From assembly GCA_017524545.1 (NCBI GenBank), contig JAFXVN010000037.1:1-42612 (forward strand): 42,612 nt of DNA, read 5' to 3'. The translations under genes were made by a program, and so were the position numbers. The stretch is from Bacteroidaceae bacterium. Lineage in GTDB: Bacteria; Bacteroidota; Bacteroidia; Bacteroidales; Bacteroidaceae. Below the pieces are notes generated by a model. The model was not told the origin of the DNA and made no database searches. It saw only the letters and a program-made list of their open reading frames with translations. Of the stretch, positions 23,866 to 32,182 are shown piece after piece (the first letter of the stretch is position 1; each line of letters begins with the position of its first letter).

Positions 23866-24050
23866 TAAGGAGCCAAGGAGTCTGAGGAGGGCGGCGCCAG
23901 CGCCGCAGGGGAAAAAATCTCCTTTACTCCTTCTCTCCTTAGACAATAAAAAGAGAAACAGACAAAGATATATTCTAAGGAATCAGGGAGTCATAGGAGA
24001 ATGCACCTCCTCTTCCTCCCTTCCTCCTTAGATAGAAAGAAGAAACAAAT
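23866..24050. repeat. CTAAGGAG / CTCCTTAG repeats in gap
   Basis: GTCTAAGGAGCCAAGGAGTCTGAGGAGG at the start and CTCCTTCTCTCCTTAGAC near 23927-23944 are roughly reverse complements, followed by a further TTCTAAGGAATC...CCTCCTTAGATAG pair. A small GCGGCGCC/AGCGCCGC palindrome (about 23891) is between. The block lies between the secreted-protein tail and the small peptide, as the CACAGAGG repeat does at 603-742. Confidence 0.55.
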
Positions 24051-24062
24051 CCCATAGATATT

Positions 24063-24233
24063 ATGAAGACATACAGCAAACCCACGATTATGGTGGAGAC
24101 GAGTCTGGTTCAGGAGATTATCTGCATCAGCTTGAACAATGTTGACTGCAACGCTAATCTCAACTATGGTGGCGGCGGCAGCGATGATGCCCGCACCAAG
24201 GAGGACTCCGGCAACTGGGACATCGACTGGTAA
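24063..24233 (+). CDS. Small acidic peptide (56 aa), Prevotella-type MKTY family
   Basis: The frame reads MKTYSKPTIMVETSLVQEI, a Cys-containing middle (IICISLNNVDCNANLNY), GGGGSDDARTKED, and ends SGNWDIDW. Its layout matches the 414-593 peptide: a MKxTYxxP start, a Gly-rich stretch and an acidic aromatic end. It is followed 92 nt later by the start of a secreted protein and preceded by a repeat block and a secreted-protein tail. Function unknown. Confidence 0.6.
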   Translation: MKTYSKPTIMVETSLVQEIICISLNNVDCNANLNYGGGGSDDARTKEDSGNWDIDW

Positions 24234-24325
24234 GGAAGCGGCGGGGCAAGTCCGAGGTTTTCTTGACTTTGCCGCAAGCCCACGCGCGCGAACATATAAT
24301 TTATTATAAAGAGATTCATGAAAAT

Positions 24326-26129
24326 ATGAATAAGAATTTCTCCTTGATGTTCACTCTCCTGTGCGCGGTCGCACAGGGGGCGTGGGCACAGACCACAGTC
24401 TCAACGGATAGTGAGTTGCGTTCAGCGATAGCAAACGATGGCGCGAACATCACCGTCACGGCTGACATCAACCTTAGCAACAGTACGCTGAGTATCGAAA
24501 GCGGCAAGTCGATTACCATCGACCTCGGCGGACATACGCTGGACCGCAAGCTGACGCAGCGCGGCGAGGGCGGCGGTCAGGTCATCACCGTGCGCAATGG
24601 CGCAACGCTCAACCTCAGTAACGGTAGCTGGTATCGGAACAGGCTACAATGATAAAGATATGAATCCGGAGAAAGGTCATATCACCGTGACTGGTGGCAA
24701 GGTCTATGCTTACGGCAGCTTCAACGGTGCTGGTATCGGTGGAGGTTATAGTGCCAGCGGAAAGAACGTCACCATCAGCGGCGGCTATGTTCGCGCCGAG
24801 GGAGGCAGCTACGGCGCGGGCATCGGCAGCGGTTGTGAAAAGCTTTACGTCGGTGGTCGCGAGGGCGGCACGCTCACCGTGACTGGCGGCGAGGTCTATG
24901 CCTACGGCGGTTTAGATGCAGCGGGTATCGGCGGCGGTGAGGATGCCGACGGCAGCACCGTCACTATCAGCGGTGGTTATGTCTATGCCGAGGGCAACGA
25001 TGGCGGCGCAGGCATCGGCGGCGGCGAGGAAGGTGATGGCGGCAAGGTGACCATCACTGGCGGAACCGTCATTTCCAAGGCCGGACGCGAGGCCAGCTGC
25101 AGCGCCATCGGTTCGGGATACGACTGCGACGTGAATGGCTCGCTGACCATCGGTGACGACAGATGCGTCTATATCACAAACAACCTGTGGCGCTGCAAGA
25201 AGGAAAACCGCATCAGCGACTGCTGGGGTGCTGCGTATGTCCAAATCAGCGAGTGTCTCCACGGAGATGCCACAGCCTCCGTCGTCAGCGGCGAGAGGCA
25301 TAACATCTCCAACTGTAAATGGTGCTACGTGACGAGCGAAGAAGTTCATACCTTTGGCGAGGATAGCCAGTGCAACGTCTGCAAACTCATCCGCCTCGAA
25401 GACGAGGGTGATAACAGCGCATTGTTTACCAAATGGGCTGACGGCGATGTCCACGACTTCCTGCTCAGCGGCCGCAAGCTCACCGCCACACATGTCACCC
25501 CTCCTTTGGAGGGGACGGGGGAGGCTTGGCAATCTCGCGCTTATACCGTCTGCCTGCCGTTCGACATGGACCTCAGCGGGCGTGACGACCTGATGCTCTA
25601 CACTCTCAGCTACATCAAGGACGGAGGGGAGATGGTCTTCACCCAGACAGAGAAGAAGATTGAGTCGGACAAGCCCTATCTCATCGTCATTCACCAGGAC
25701 GAACTTGAGTTGCTGGGGCATAGCAAGCTCATCACTACTGCCAGTGAGGGTGTCCGCGTCTATGACTGGGCGAACAGGGAGCAGCCGCTTGGCTGGTGGC
25801 GTGGCACGCTGACCAAGATAGAGAGCGCCGATGCTGCCGCTATGATGGCCTACGCCTTGCAGAGCGTCGGTGACTTCCGCTGCATCCGCCCTGATACCCC
25901 GCAGGCATGGTGGGGCGCTTTCCGCTCGATGTACTGCCCCGACGAACTGCCTGCGAGAGGCCGCCTCACCAGAGGCAAAGGCACGTTTGGTGGCTTTGGC
26001 GCAGGCACCCCCGACATCACCTTCGAGGGCGATGCCGTGATAGCAGCCGTGAAGTGGCGGCACCATCAGCGAGGAACGCATCAATCAGAGCGTACGACGC
26101 ATCCTGACACTCAGATCAGAAATGAATAG
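24326..26129 (+). pseudogene. Secreted glycine-rich beta-helix-like protein, frameshifted
   Basis: The first frame (start ATG 24326) gives the signal peptide MNKNFSLMFTLLCAVAQGAWAQ, then LRSAIANDGANITVTADINL and VITVRNGATLNLSNG, ending at a TGA at 24650-24652. A shift near 24628 links this to the second frame (GIGTGYNDKDMNPEKGHITV). That frame holds about four repeats of roughly 35 residues with VTGGKVYAYG, AGIGGG and VTISGGYV, typical of a right-handed parallel beta-helix surface protein, then a Cys-containing segment, an LPFDM-containing domain and a tail to 26129. An in-frame repeat at 25497-25530 encodes TPPLEGTGEA. The region seems richer in GC than its neighbours. A sequencing error cannot be excluded for the shift. 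Confidence 0.65.
25497..25530. repeat. GC-rich palindrome-type repeat in coding sequence
   Basis: TCACCCCTCCTTTGGAGGGG followed by ACGGGGGAGG resembles the CCCTC...GAGGG elements in RlmI, RsmE and Maf. It encodes TPPLEGTGEA in frame. Confidence 0.6.
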
Positions 26130-26133
26130 ATAA
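26033..26133 (+). pseudogene. Fossil of a GH3 glycoside hydrolase C-terminus
   Basis: Bases up to about 26053 read as DAVIAAVK. A +1 shift then gives SGGTISEERINQSVRRILTL and RSEMNR to the TAA at 26131-26133. This pattern (AVKxGxISEERIxxSVRRIL) resembles the end of GH3 beta-N-acetylhexosaminidases/glucosidases. In the present frame it is read as the end of the beta-helix protein. A GH20 hexosaminidase lies convergent next to it. It suggests a GH3 gene was here and was lost in a rearrangement. Confidence 0.5.
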
Positions 26134-26138
26134 CACTA

Positions 26139-27668
26139 TTATCGACAGGGGTACACGGTATAGCCCCATTTGCGTGCGACCTCCGACAAGACAGAAGCTC
26201 TTCGCTCGAAGTCCTGCCAATCCTTGGCTTTCCCTTCGGCCGTCGAGCTTTTCTTGTTTTCTGCTTGACTCCAGCCCGTTTCGGCAATAGCGAAGACGCG
26301 GGGATAGAGCATCATCTCGGCGTGCCAGGCATCCTGAACATGCTCAGTCCACAGGCAGCCTTGGATACCCAAGACATGATGGGCATCTGCCTCGGAAATG
26401 CTCTCCGCCATCGGTTCGAAAGAATAGACCTTCTCCAAAGACACCAGACGTCCTACGGGTCGGAACTGAGCCGAGTCTTGATGATAGTCTAAATAAAAGT
26501 AATGAGTGGGCGTGAATATCACATCATGCCCTTCTTTGACGGCCTTCAAGCCAGCTTCAATCCCGTGCCAGGACATCACTGTAGCATCGGGGGCCAATCC
26601 TCCCTGTAGGATTTCGTCCCAACCGATGATGCGCTTGCCGTGTTTATGGGCAAAACGCTCCATCCGCCTGATCATATAGCTCTGAAGTTCTTCCACACCT
26701 TTTAGCCCCTCGGCTTTCATCTTGGCCTGACAGTCAGCACAAAGTTGCCAGTTGTTCTTGCGGGCCTCGTCCCCACCAATATGGATGTACTGCGAGGGAA
26801 ACATGTCGAAAACCTCTAATAGCACCTTCTCCAAGAACTCGAAGGTACTCTCTTTTCCAGGACACAATTCCCACGGGTCTTTGCCGCCATTCGGCAGGCT
26901 GCAAGCCAGTTCGGGATAGGCGGCACGGGTCTCGTAGTTATGCCCGGGCATCTCGATTTCGGGAATCACCTCAATATGCCTCTCGCTGGCAAAGGCGAGA
27001 ATATCGGCAATATCCTGTTTGGTATAGTATCCGCCGTATGCCTCAGACGTGCCCTCTTCCACGAAAGCCCCGCCTATCTGATTCTTTTCCCAATCCCAGA
27101 AAAAGGCTTCGGGTCGCCAAGCCGTCAGCTTGGTGAGCCGAGGATAGGCATCAATCTGCAAACGCCAGCCCGGATTATCGACCAGATGGAAATGGAAGCG
27201 GTTCATCTTCAGAAGCGCCATCATCTCCAACTGCTTCTTCACGAAGTCCTTGCCTTGGAAATGTCGGCTCTCGTCGAGCATTACACCCCTGTAGCGGAAA
27301 CGCGGCCAGTCGAGGATGGTGCAGCAGCTTACCGTACTGTCTAAGGAAGCCATCATCTTCAATGTCTGCCGGGCATAGAACACGCCTTCCTCATCGGCTG
27401 CTACTATCTTTACGCCCTTTTTCCCCAGCTCCATCCAATAGGCCGACTTCAACTGCCAGTCAGCCAGTTTCCTGCCCTCCAAACGACGGAGGAGAGCCTT
27501 TTCCGAGATGCGAACCTTCTCGTGCAAGCCGGCCATCTTATTGGAACTGATACTTCCAGAGCGAACCGAGTACTCTGCCGGAGCCGGTATCAAATTTGTT
27601 GATTGGGGCTGGGCTTCAACAACTGCAACTAATAGAACTGCATAAAATGCTATAAGAATCCTTTTCAT
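26139..27668 (-). CDS. GH20 beta-N-acetylhexosaminidase, secreted
   Basis: 509 residues from the ATG at 27668 (an upstream in-frame start at 27692 would precede the signal peptide and is less likely). The signal peptide reads MKRILIAFYAVLLVAVVEAQ. An N-terminal alpha/beta GH20b-like domain (about 20-140) is followed by the TIM barrel: RYRGVMLDESRHF near 148, RFHFHLVDNPGWRLQI near 190, YIHIGGDEARKNNW near 320 with the catalytic Asp-Glu pair, and VMSWHGIEAG near 386. The enzyme removes terminal GlcNAc or GalNAc from glycans in the periplasm or outside. It ends 6 nt from the plus-strand GH3 fossil. Confidence 0.9.
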   Translation of the reverse strand: MKRILIAFYAVLLVAVVEAQPQSTNLIPAPAEYSVRSGSISSNKMAGLHEKVRISEKALLRRLEGRKLADWQLKSAYWMELGKKGVKIVAADEEGVFYARQTLKMMASLDSTVSCCTILDWPRFRYRGVMLDESRHFQGKDFVKKQLEMMALLKMNRFHFHLVDNPGWRLQIDAYPRLTKLTAWRPEAFFWDWEKNQIGGAFVEEGTSEAYGGYYTKQDIADILAFASERHIEVIPEIEMPGHNYETRAAYPELACSLPNGGKDPWELCPGKESTFEFLEKVLLEVFDMFPSQYIHIGGDEARKNNWQLCADCQAKMKAEGLKGVEELQSYMIRRMERFAHKHGKRIIGWDEILQGGLAPDATVMSWHGIEAGLKAVKEGHDVIFTPTHYFYLDYHQDSAQFRPVGRLVSLEKVYSFEPMAESISEADAHHVLGIQGCLWTEHVQDAWHAEMMLYPRVFAIAETGWSQAENKKSSTAEGKAKDWQDFERRASVLSEVARKWGYTVYPCR

Positions 27669-27838
27669 GTCTATGGGTATAATTCTTGGCATATATGTTT
27701 CCTGATTTCTGGTACAAAATTATATATTTTAGTGGCATTCTTTGCAGAATGCTTCAAGTTTGATACGCTTTTGAACACAAAAGCACCATATTTGTTCTGA
27801 AATAACCTGTGTGGTTTCATGTTGTCGCGGAAAATTAC

Positions 27839-27846
27839 TAACTTTG
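27839..27846 (+). promoter_or_regulatory. Bacteroidetes-type -7 box (TAACTTTG)
   Basis: TAACTTTG fits TAnnTTTG, with TTG at 27822-27824 as a -33 element. It is about 50 nt before the ridA start. Confidence 0.5.
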
Positions 27847-27896
27847 TACCCAAAACGAGCAATCTACGAAAATATGCCATTTAATGTTTTTGCGAT

Positions 27897-28274
27897 ATGA
27901 AGAAAGTGATTAGCACAACAAAGGCGCCTTCTGCAATAGGGCCTTACAGCCAGGCTATCCAAGTGGGAAATCTCGTCTATACCTCTGGCCAGATTCCCAC
28001 CCTCCCTGCTACTGGAGTGTTTGCAGAGGGTGGCATCAAGGAACAAACCCGTCAATCGCTGCTCAATGTGAAGGCTATTCTGGAAGAAGCCGGGCTGACG
28101 ATGGGTGATGTGGTGAAAACTACGGTGTTCATGGCAGACATGAATGACTTTGCAGACATGAACGCTGTCTATGGAGAGTTTTTCACAGAGCCATATCCTG
28201 CCAGGTCTGCCGTTGCCGTAAAGACGCTGCCGAAGGGTGCTTTGGTCGAGATTGAAGTCGTTGCAGGGATATGA
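27897..28274 (+). CDS. ridA: RidA family enamine/imine deaminase
   Basis: 125 residues, the usual length. It starts MKKVISTTKAPSAIGPYSQA and has GNLVYTSGQIP, then DVVKTTVFMADMNDFADMN and the end PARSAVAVKTLPKGALVEIE, all signatures of the YjgF/YER057c/UK114 family; the conserved Arg of the PARSAV segment binds the carboxylate of the substrate. These cytosolic trimers hydrolyse reactive enamine intermediates from PLP enzymes. It has its own promoter and lies between GH20 (divergent) and DUF5063. Confidence 0.92.
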   Translation: MKKVISTTKAPSAIGPYSQAIQVGNLVYTSGQIPTLPATGVFAEGGIKEQTRQSLLNVKAILEEAGLTMGDVVKTTVFMADMNDFADMNAVYGEFFTEPYPARSAVAVKTLPKGALVEIEVVAGI

Positions 28275-28344
28275 GCCTTGCAGGGATATTGAAAAGAAGC
28301 CTATAAAAAAATGCCGTTTTCCCTGCATTGTGAAAAAAAAGTCG

Positions 28345-28352
28345 TACCTTTG
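28345..28352 (+). promoter_or_regulatory. Bacteroidetes-type -7 box (TACCTTTG)
   Basis: TACCTTTG with TTG at 28328-28330; it lies 27 nt before the DUF5063 start and probably drives the DUF5063-exonuclease-rlmI genes. Confidence 0.6.
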
Positions 28353-28378
28353 CGCGAAATAAGAACGAAAACAGAGAA

Positions 28379-28924
28379 ATGGCAAATCCGAAGCAGAACC
28401 CAATATATGCGCACGACACCTTAGAGTTCGTCACAGTGGCTGCCGAGTATTGCGCACTTATGGAGAAGTGCGAGAACCGGGAGGAAAAAGAGTTGGTTGA
28501 AACCTTGCTCAAGCTGCTGCCGCTTACTTACATGAAAATGCAGCTGCTGCCAGAAGTGGAAACAGATGGCGCTTTTGTGCCTGACGACCAGGTGACGGAG
28601 GAGGATTATAACTATATCCGTTCCTGTGCCTATCGTCTGCTGCGCAAGCATGATGAATATGAGATGTTGGTCTGGGACGAGGACATGCAGACGGAAGAGA
28701 GCCGTTGGTGCTCGGTCAGCGAGGGGCTTGCCGACTTGTATCAGGCACTTCGCAACTTCGTGGCTGTCTATCAGCAGCGTTTGGAGTCCTGTATGCCCGA
28801 TGCTCTTTGGCAGTTGCGTGAAAACTTTGAGATTTATTGGGGACAGACCTTGCTTGACACGCTCAGGCAGTTGCACCGCATCCGCTATAGTATGAGTATT
28901 GCAGCAGATGAAGAAGATAGTTGA
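28379..28924 (+). CDS. DUF5063-like protein
   Basis: 181 residues, cytosolic, helical and acidic. The segments LEFVTVAAEYCALMEKCE, LLPLTYMKMQLLP and a C-terminal FEIYWGQTLLDTLRQLHRI match my recollection of DUF5063 in Bacteroidetes. Its end overlaps the start of the RNase D-like exonuclease, which implies translational coupling. Function unknown; the context suggests RNA metabolism. Confidence 0.7.
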   Translation: MANPKQNPIYAHDTLEFVTVAAEYCALMEKCENREEKELVETLLKLLPLTYMKMQLLPEVETDGAFVPDDQVTEEDYNYIRSCAYRLLRKHDEYEMLVWDEDMQTEESRWCSVSEGLADLYQALRNFVAVYQQRLESCMPDALWQLRENFEIYWGQTLLDTLRQLHRIRYSMSIAADEEDS

Positions 28925-29525
28925 CAAATACGACAAGCGTCTCATAACAGATTTGCCCCGAGTTCTTTTCCCCGGAAAGATTCAGGTTGTCATCAGCGAG
29001 GACGAAGCGGCGCGAGCCGTTCAATACCTTATGAGGCAATCCTTGCTTGGTTTTGACACTGAGACCAGACCTTCGTTTGTCCGGGGCAAATTGAACAAGG
29101 TGTCGCTATTGCAGGTATGCGCCGAGGATGTCTGTTTCCTTTTTCGCCTCAACCAATTAGGAATGCCGCAATGCCTTATTAAATTGCTCGAAGACAGGAA
29201 GATTACCAAAGTGGGTCTTTCGTTGCACGATGATTTGCATTCTTTGAACCAGCGCGAACGATTCAATGCCGGCACGTTCATCGATTTGCAAAATCTTGCA
29301 AAAGAGATGAGGATTCAAGACATGAGTCTGCAGAAGCTCTATGCCAATATCTTCGGACAGAAGATAAGCAAAGGCCAGCAGCTCTCCAACTGGGATGCCG
29401 ACAATCTAAATGAAGCACAGAAGCTGTATGCTGCTACTGATGCATGGGCTTGCATACAGCTTTACAGGGAAATGAAGCGAATGCAGGAGGAAGGGTTTGA
29501 ACTGGAAGTGAAAAGTGAAGAGTGA
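28908..29525 (+). CDS. RNase D-like DEDD 3'-5' exonuclease domain protein
   Basis: 205 residues from ATG 28908 (TTG at 28899 would add three). DEDD-type motifs: ExoI-like LLGFDTETRPSF (Asp and Glu), ExoII-like VGLSLHDDLHSLN, and ExoIII-like LYAATDAWACIQLY (Tyr and Asp). It carries no HRDC domain, so it is shorter than RNase D and like the small 3'-5' exonucleases found in Bacteroidetes. It overlaps the end of DUF5063. The last codons (KSEE stop) are in a GTGAAAAGTGAAGAGTGAAAA repeat. Confidence 0.85.
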   Translation: MKKIVDKYDKRLITDLPRVLFPGKIQVVISEDEAARAVQYLMRQSLLGFDTETRPSFVRGKLNKVSLLQVCAEDVCFLFRLNQLGMPQCLIKLLEDRKITKVGLSLHDDLHSLNQRERFNAGTFIDLQNLAKEMRIQDMSLQKLYANIFGQKISKGQQLSNWDADNLNEAQKLYAATDAWACIQLYREMKRMQEEGFELEVKSEE

Positions 29526-29578
29526 AAAATTAGCTACCACTCCTAATTATGAATTGTGAATTATGAATTATGAATTTA
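29515..29578. repeat. AT-rich repeats between exonuclease and rlmI
   Basis: GTGAAAAGTGAAGAGTGAAAA then AATTATGAATTGTGAATTATGAATTATGAATTTAAT. They hold the stop of the exonuclease gene and the start codon of rlmI. Confidence 0.7.
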
Positions 29579-30876
29579 ATAAGAAGATAGTTCTTCGTAA
29601 GGGCAAGGAGGAGAGCCTCGGGCGATTCCATCCGTGGATATTCTCTGGTGCTATTCATCACACGGAAGTCACCCCTCTGAAGGGGGGGGAAGGGAATGCT
29701 TCTCTTGAAGAAGGCGACCTCGTCGAGGTATTGGCTTCCGACGGGCGTTTCCTCGCTATCGGCCATTGGCAGATAGGCAGCATTGCCGTCCGCGTGCTGA
29801 CCTTCAAACGTCAGCGCATCGACCAAGCCTTCTGGCAGAAGCGGCTTGCAGCGGCACTCGATGTGCGTCGGGCCATCGGCGTTGCCTGCCAAGAGAAAAT
29901 CGAAAATAGTGAATCGTCAAATAGTAAATACAATGACATTTATCGCCTTGTACATGGCGAGGGCGACAATCTGCCAGGGCTTGTCATCGACATCTACGGC
30001 TCGACGGCAGTCATGCAGGCGCACAGCGTCGGGATGCATGTATGCCGGAATGAACTGGCTACGGCTCTAAGGGAGGTGATGGGCGACAGCCTCAAAGCCA
30101 TCTATTACAAGAGCGAGACGACGCTTCCCTTCAAGGCACAGCTCGGACAGGAGAACGGATTCCTCTACGGCGAGACAGGCGATGACGTGGCATACGAGAA
30201 CGGCCTGAAGTTCCACATCGACTGGTTCAAGGGACAGAAGACGGGCTTCTTCGTTGACCAGCGCGACAACCGCTCCCTCGTGGAGCATTACGCAAAGGGG
30301 CGCAAGGTGCTCAACATGTTCTGCTACACCGGCGGTTTCAGCGTCTATGCTATGCGGGGTGGGGCAGAGCTGGTGCATTCTGTTGACAGCAGTGCCAAAG
30401 CAATTGAGCTTGTCAATGCCAACATTGCGTTTAACTTCCCTGGCGACCAACGTCACGAAGCCTTTGCCGAAGATGCCTTCAAGTTCATGGAGAAGACCCC
30501 CTCTAACTCCCCCTTAAAGGGGGAGGAAATGGTAAATGGTAAATGGTCAAATGGTAAATGCCATTATGACCTCATCATCCTCGACCCGCCTGCTTTTGCC
30601 AAGCACAAGGATGCCTTGAAGAATGCCCTGCGCGGCTACACGAAGCTCAACGCCAAGGCTTTCGAGATGATACAGCCTGGCGGCATCCTCTTCACGTTCA
30701 GCTGCTCGCAAGCCGTCAATAAAGACCAGTTCCGCATGGCAGTCTTCACGGCTGCTGCATTGGCTCGCCGCAAGGTTCGCATTCTGCACCAGCTGCACCA
30801 GCCAGCCGACCATCCCATCAACATCTATCATCCCGAAGGGGAGTACCTGAAGGGGCTGGTGCTGTATGTTGAGTGA
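29563..30876 (+). CDS. rlmI: 23S rRNA m5C methyltransferase RlmI family
   Basis: 437 residues, compared with about 390-400 usual. An N-terminal PUA-like domain (RKGKEESLGRFHPWIFSGAI) is followed by the central RlmI part and the class I SAM domain: KTGFFVDQRDNRSLV, NMFCYTGGFSVYA, VDSSAKAIELVNAN, DLIILDPPAFAKHK and LFTFSCSQAV with the likely catalytic Cys. Targets C1962 of 23S rRNA in known members. Three in-frame repeats add length: 29671-29697 (TPLKGGEGNA), 29895-29932 (KIENSESSNSKYND) and 30497-30560 (TPSNSPLKGEEMVNGKWSNG), all in places between core motifs. The start codon lies in an AT-rich repeat. Confidence 0.9.
   Translation: MNYEFNKKIVLRKGKEESLGRFHPWIFSGAIHHTEVTPLKGGEGNASLEEGDLVEVLASDGRFLAIGHWQIGSIAVRVLTFKRQRIDQAFWQKRLAAALDVRRAIGVACQEKIENSESSNSKYNDIYRLVHGEGDNLPGLVIDIYGSTAVMQAHSVGMHVCRNELATALREVMGDSLKAIYYKSETTLPFKAQLGQENGFLYGETGDDVAYENGLKFHIDWFKGQKTGFFVDQRDNRSLVEHYAKGRKVLNMFCYTGGFSVYAMRGGAELVHSVDSSAKAIELVNANIAFNFPGDQRHEAFAEDAFKFMEKTPSNSPLKGEEMVNGKWSNGKCHYDLIILDPPAFAKHKDALKNALRGYTKLNAKAFEMIQPGGILFTFSCSQAVNKDQFRMAVFTAAALARRKVRILHQLHQPADHPINIYHPEGEYLKGLVLYVE
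29671..29697. repeat. GC-rich half-palindrome in rlmI
   Basis: ACCCCTCTGAAGGGGGGGAAGGG encodes TPLKGGEGN. It resembles half of the CTCCCCCTTAAAGGGGGAG element. Confidence 0.65.
29895..29932. repeat. AATAGTAAATCG-type repeat in rlmI
   Basis: AAAATCGAAAATAGTGAATCGTCAAATAGTAAATAC encodes KIENSESSNSKYN in frame. The same motif occurs in spacers of the window. Confidence 0.75.
30497..30560. repeat. Composite palindrome plus ATGGTAA repeats in rlmI
   Basis: CCCCCTCTAACTCCCCCTTAAAGGGGGAGG followed by four ATGGTAA/ATGGTCA units. Both classes of repeat sit side by side and in frame, encoding about 20 residues. Confidence 0.8.
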
Positions 30877-30920
30877 AAAGTGAAAATTGTAAATAGTAAA
30901 TCGTTAAATAGTAAATGATA
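30877..30920. repeat. GTGAAAATTGTAAATAGTAAATCG repeat
   Basis: AATAGTAAATCGTTAAATAGTAAATG after the rlmI stop and before the permease start. No gene. Confidence 0.65.
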
Positions 30921-30922
30921 TT

Positions 30923-32182
30923 ATGAACATCAAAGTACGTCTTACCATTCTGAACTTCATTGAGTTCGCAGTTTGGGGAGCTTATCTCATCTCAATGGGT
31001 CTTTATCTTGGCGGTGAAGGACTTGGCTCCAACATTGGCTGGTTCTATTCAGTTCAAGGCTTCGTGAGCCTTTGTATGCCAGCCCTTATGGGTATTGTTG
31101 CAGACAAGTGGATTCAGGCACAGCGACTGCTTGCCCTCTGTCATTTCTTTGCAGGACTCTTCATGATTGCCTGTTGCTTCTATGGCTTGTCGGCAGCAGG
31201 AAGTGTAAGCTTCGGTGCATTGTTTACCCTCTACACTATTAGCGTAGCTTTCTTCATGCCAACCATAGCCCTCACTAATTCTGTTGCCTATAATGCACTC
31301 GAGAAGGAAGGCTTGGATACTGTAAAGGCATTCCCTCCTATTCGTGTGTGGGGAACCGTAGGTTTCATCTGCTCCATGTGGGCGGTGAACCTTCTTGGCT
31401 TCAAATCGACGCCTTACCAGTTCGCTCTTTCTGGAGGCTTGAGTATGCTGATGGCACTCTACTCACTGACAATGCCTACATGTCCCACTAACCAGAGCGG
31501 AGAGAAGAAATCTCTTGTTGATGCACTGGGCCTTCGTGCCTTTGCCTTGTTCAAGGACTACAAGATGGCACTTTTCTTCATCTTCTCCATGCTTCTCGGC
31601 TCATGCCTGCAGATTACCAATGGCTATGCCACGAGCTACCTTGAGGCTTGGGGGGCTTTGCCACAATATGCAGACTCCTTGATGGTGAAGTACAGCGTTA
31701 TTGTCACCTCCATTTCCCAGATGAGCGAGACACTTTGCATTCTGCTCATTCCCTTCTGCTTGAGTCGCTTTGGCATTAAGAAGGTGATGCTCATGGCAAT
31801 GCTTGCCTGGACACTTCGTTTTGGTTTCTTTGCAATCGGCAACCCAGGTTCAGGCTTCATCTTCATATTGCTTTCAATGATAGTGTATGGCGTAGCTTTT
31901 GACTTCTTCAACATCAGCGGCTCGCTCTTTGTTGATAAGGAAACAGACCTCAGCATCCGCAACTCAGCGCAAGGCCTCTTCATGATGATGACTAATGGCT
32001 TTGGAGCAACGATAGGAATGCTTTGCGCCCAGTTTGTTGTCAATCATTATGTCTTCAATCTTCCAGAAGGCAGCGACCTCCTTCCAGGTTGGCAGACTTG
32101 TTGGTACATCTTTGCAGCTTATGCACTCATTGTTGCAGTCTTGTTTGCAATACTCTTTAGGTACAAGCATAATCCTAAATGA
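30923..32182 (+). CDS. MFS nucleoside permease (NupG type)
   Basis: 419 residues with about 12 hydrophobic helices. It begins MNIKVRLTILNFIEFAVWGAYLISMGLYL and has GWFYSVQGFVSLCMPALMGIVADKW and AFPPIRVWGTVGFICSMWAVNL, as in the nucleoside:H+ symporter family. It imports nucleosides across the inner membrane. Its stop codon overlaps the rsmE start (ATGA). Confidence 0.88.
   Translation: MNIKVRLTILNFIEFAVWGAYLISMGLYLGGEGLGSNIGWFYSVQGFVSLCMPALMGIVADKWIQAQRLLALCHFFAGLFMIACCFYGLSAAGSVSFGALFTLYTISVAFFMPTIALTNSVAYNALEKEGLDTVKAFPPIRVWGTVGFICSMWAVNLLGFKSTPYQFALSGGLSMLMALYSLTMPTCPTNQSGEKKSLVDALGLRAFALFKDYKMALFFIFSMLLGSCLQITNGYATSYLEAWGALPQYADSLMVKYSVIVTSISQMSETLCILLIPFCLSRFGIKKVMLMAMLAWTLRFGFFAIGNPGSGFIFILLSMIVYGVAFDFFNISGSLFVDKETDLSIRNSAQGLFMMMTNGFGATIGMLCAQFVVNHYVFNLPEGSDLLPGWQTCWYIFAAYALIVAVLFAILFRYKHNPK

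Noticed and set aside
24912-26084. 390-codon minus-strand frame
   Set aside because: Antisense to the glycine-rich beta-helix protein; low-complexity and GC-rich, no signal peptide or family motif.
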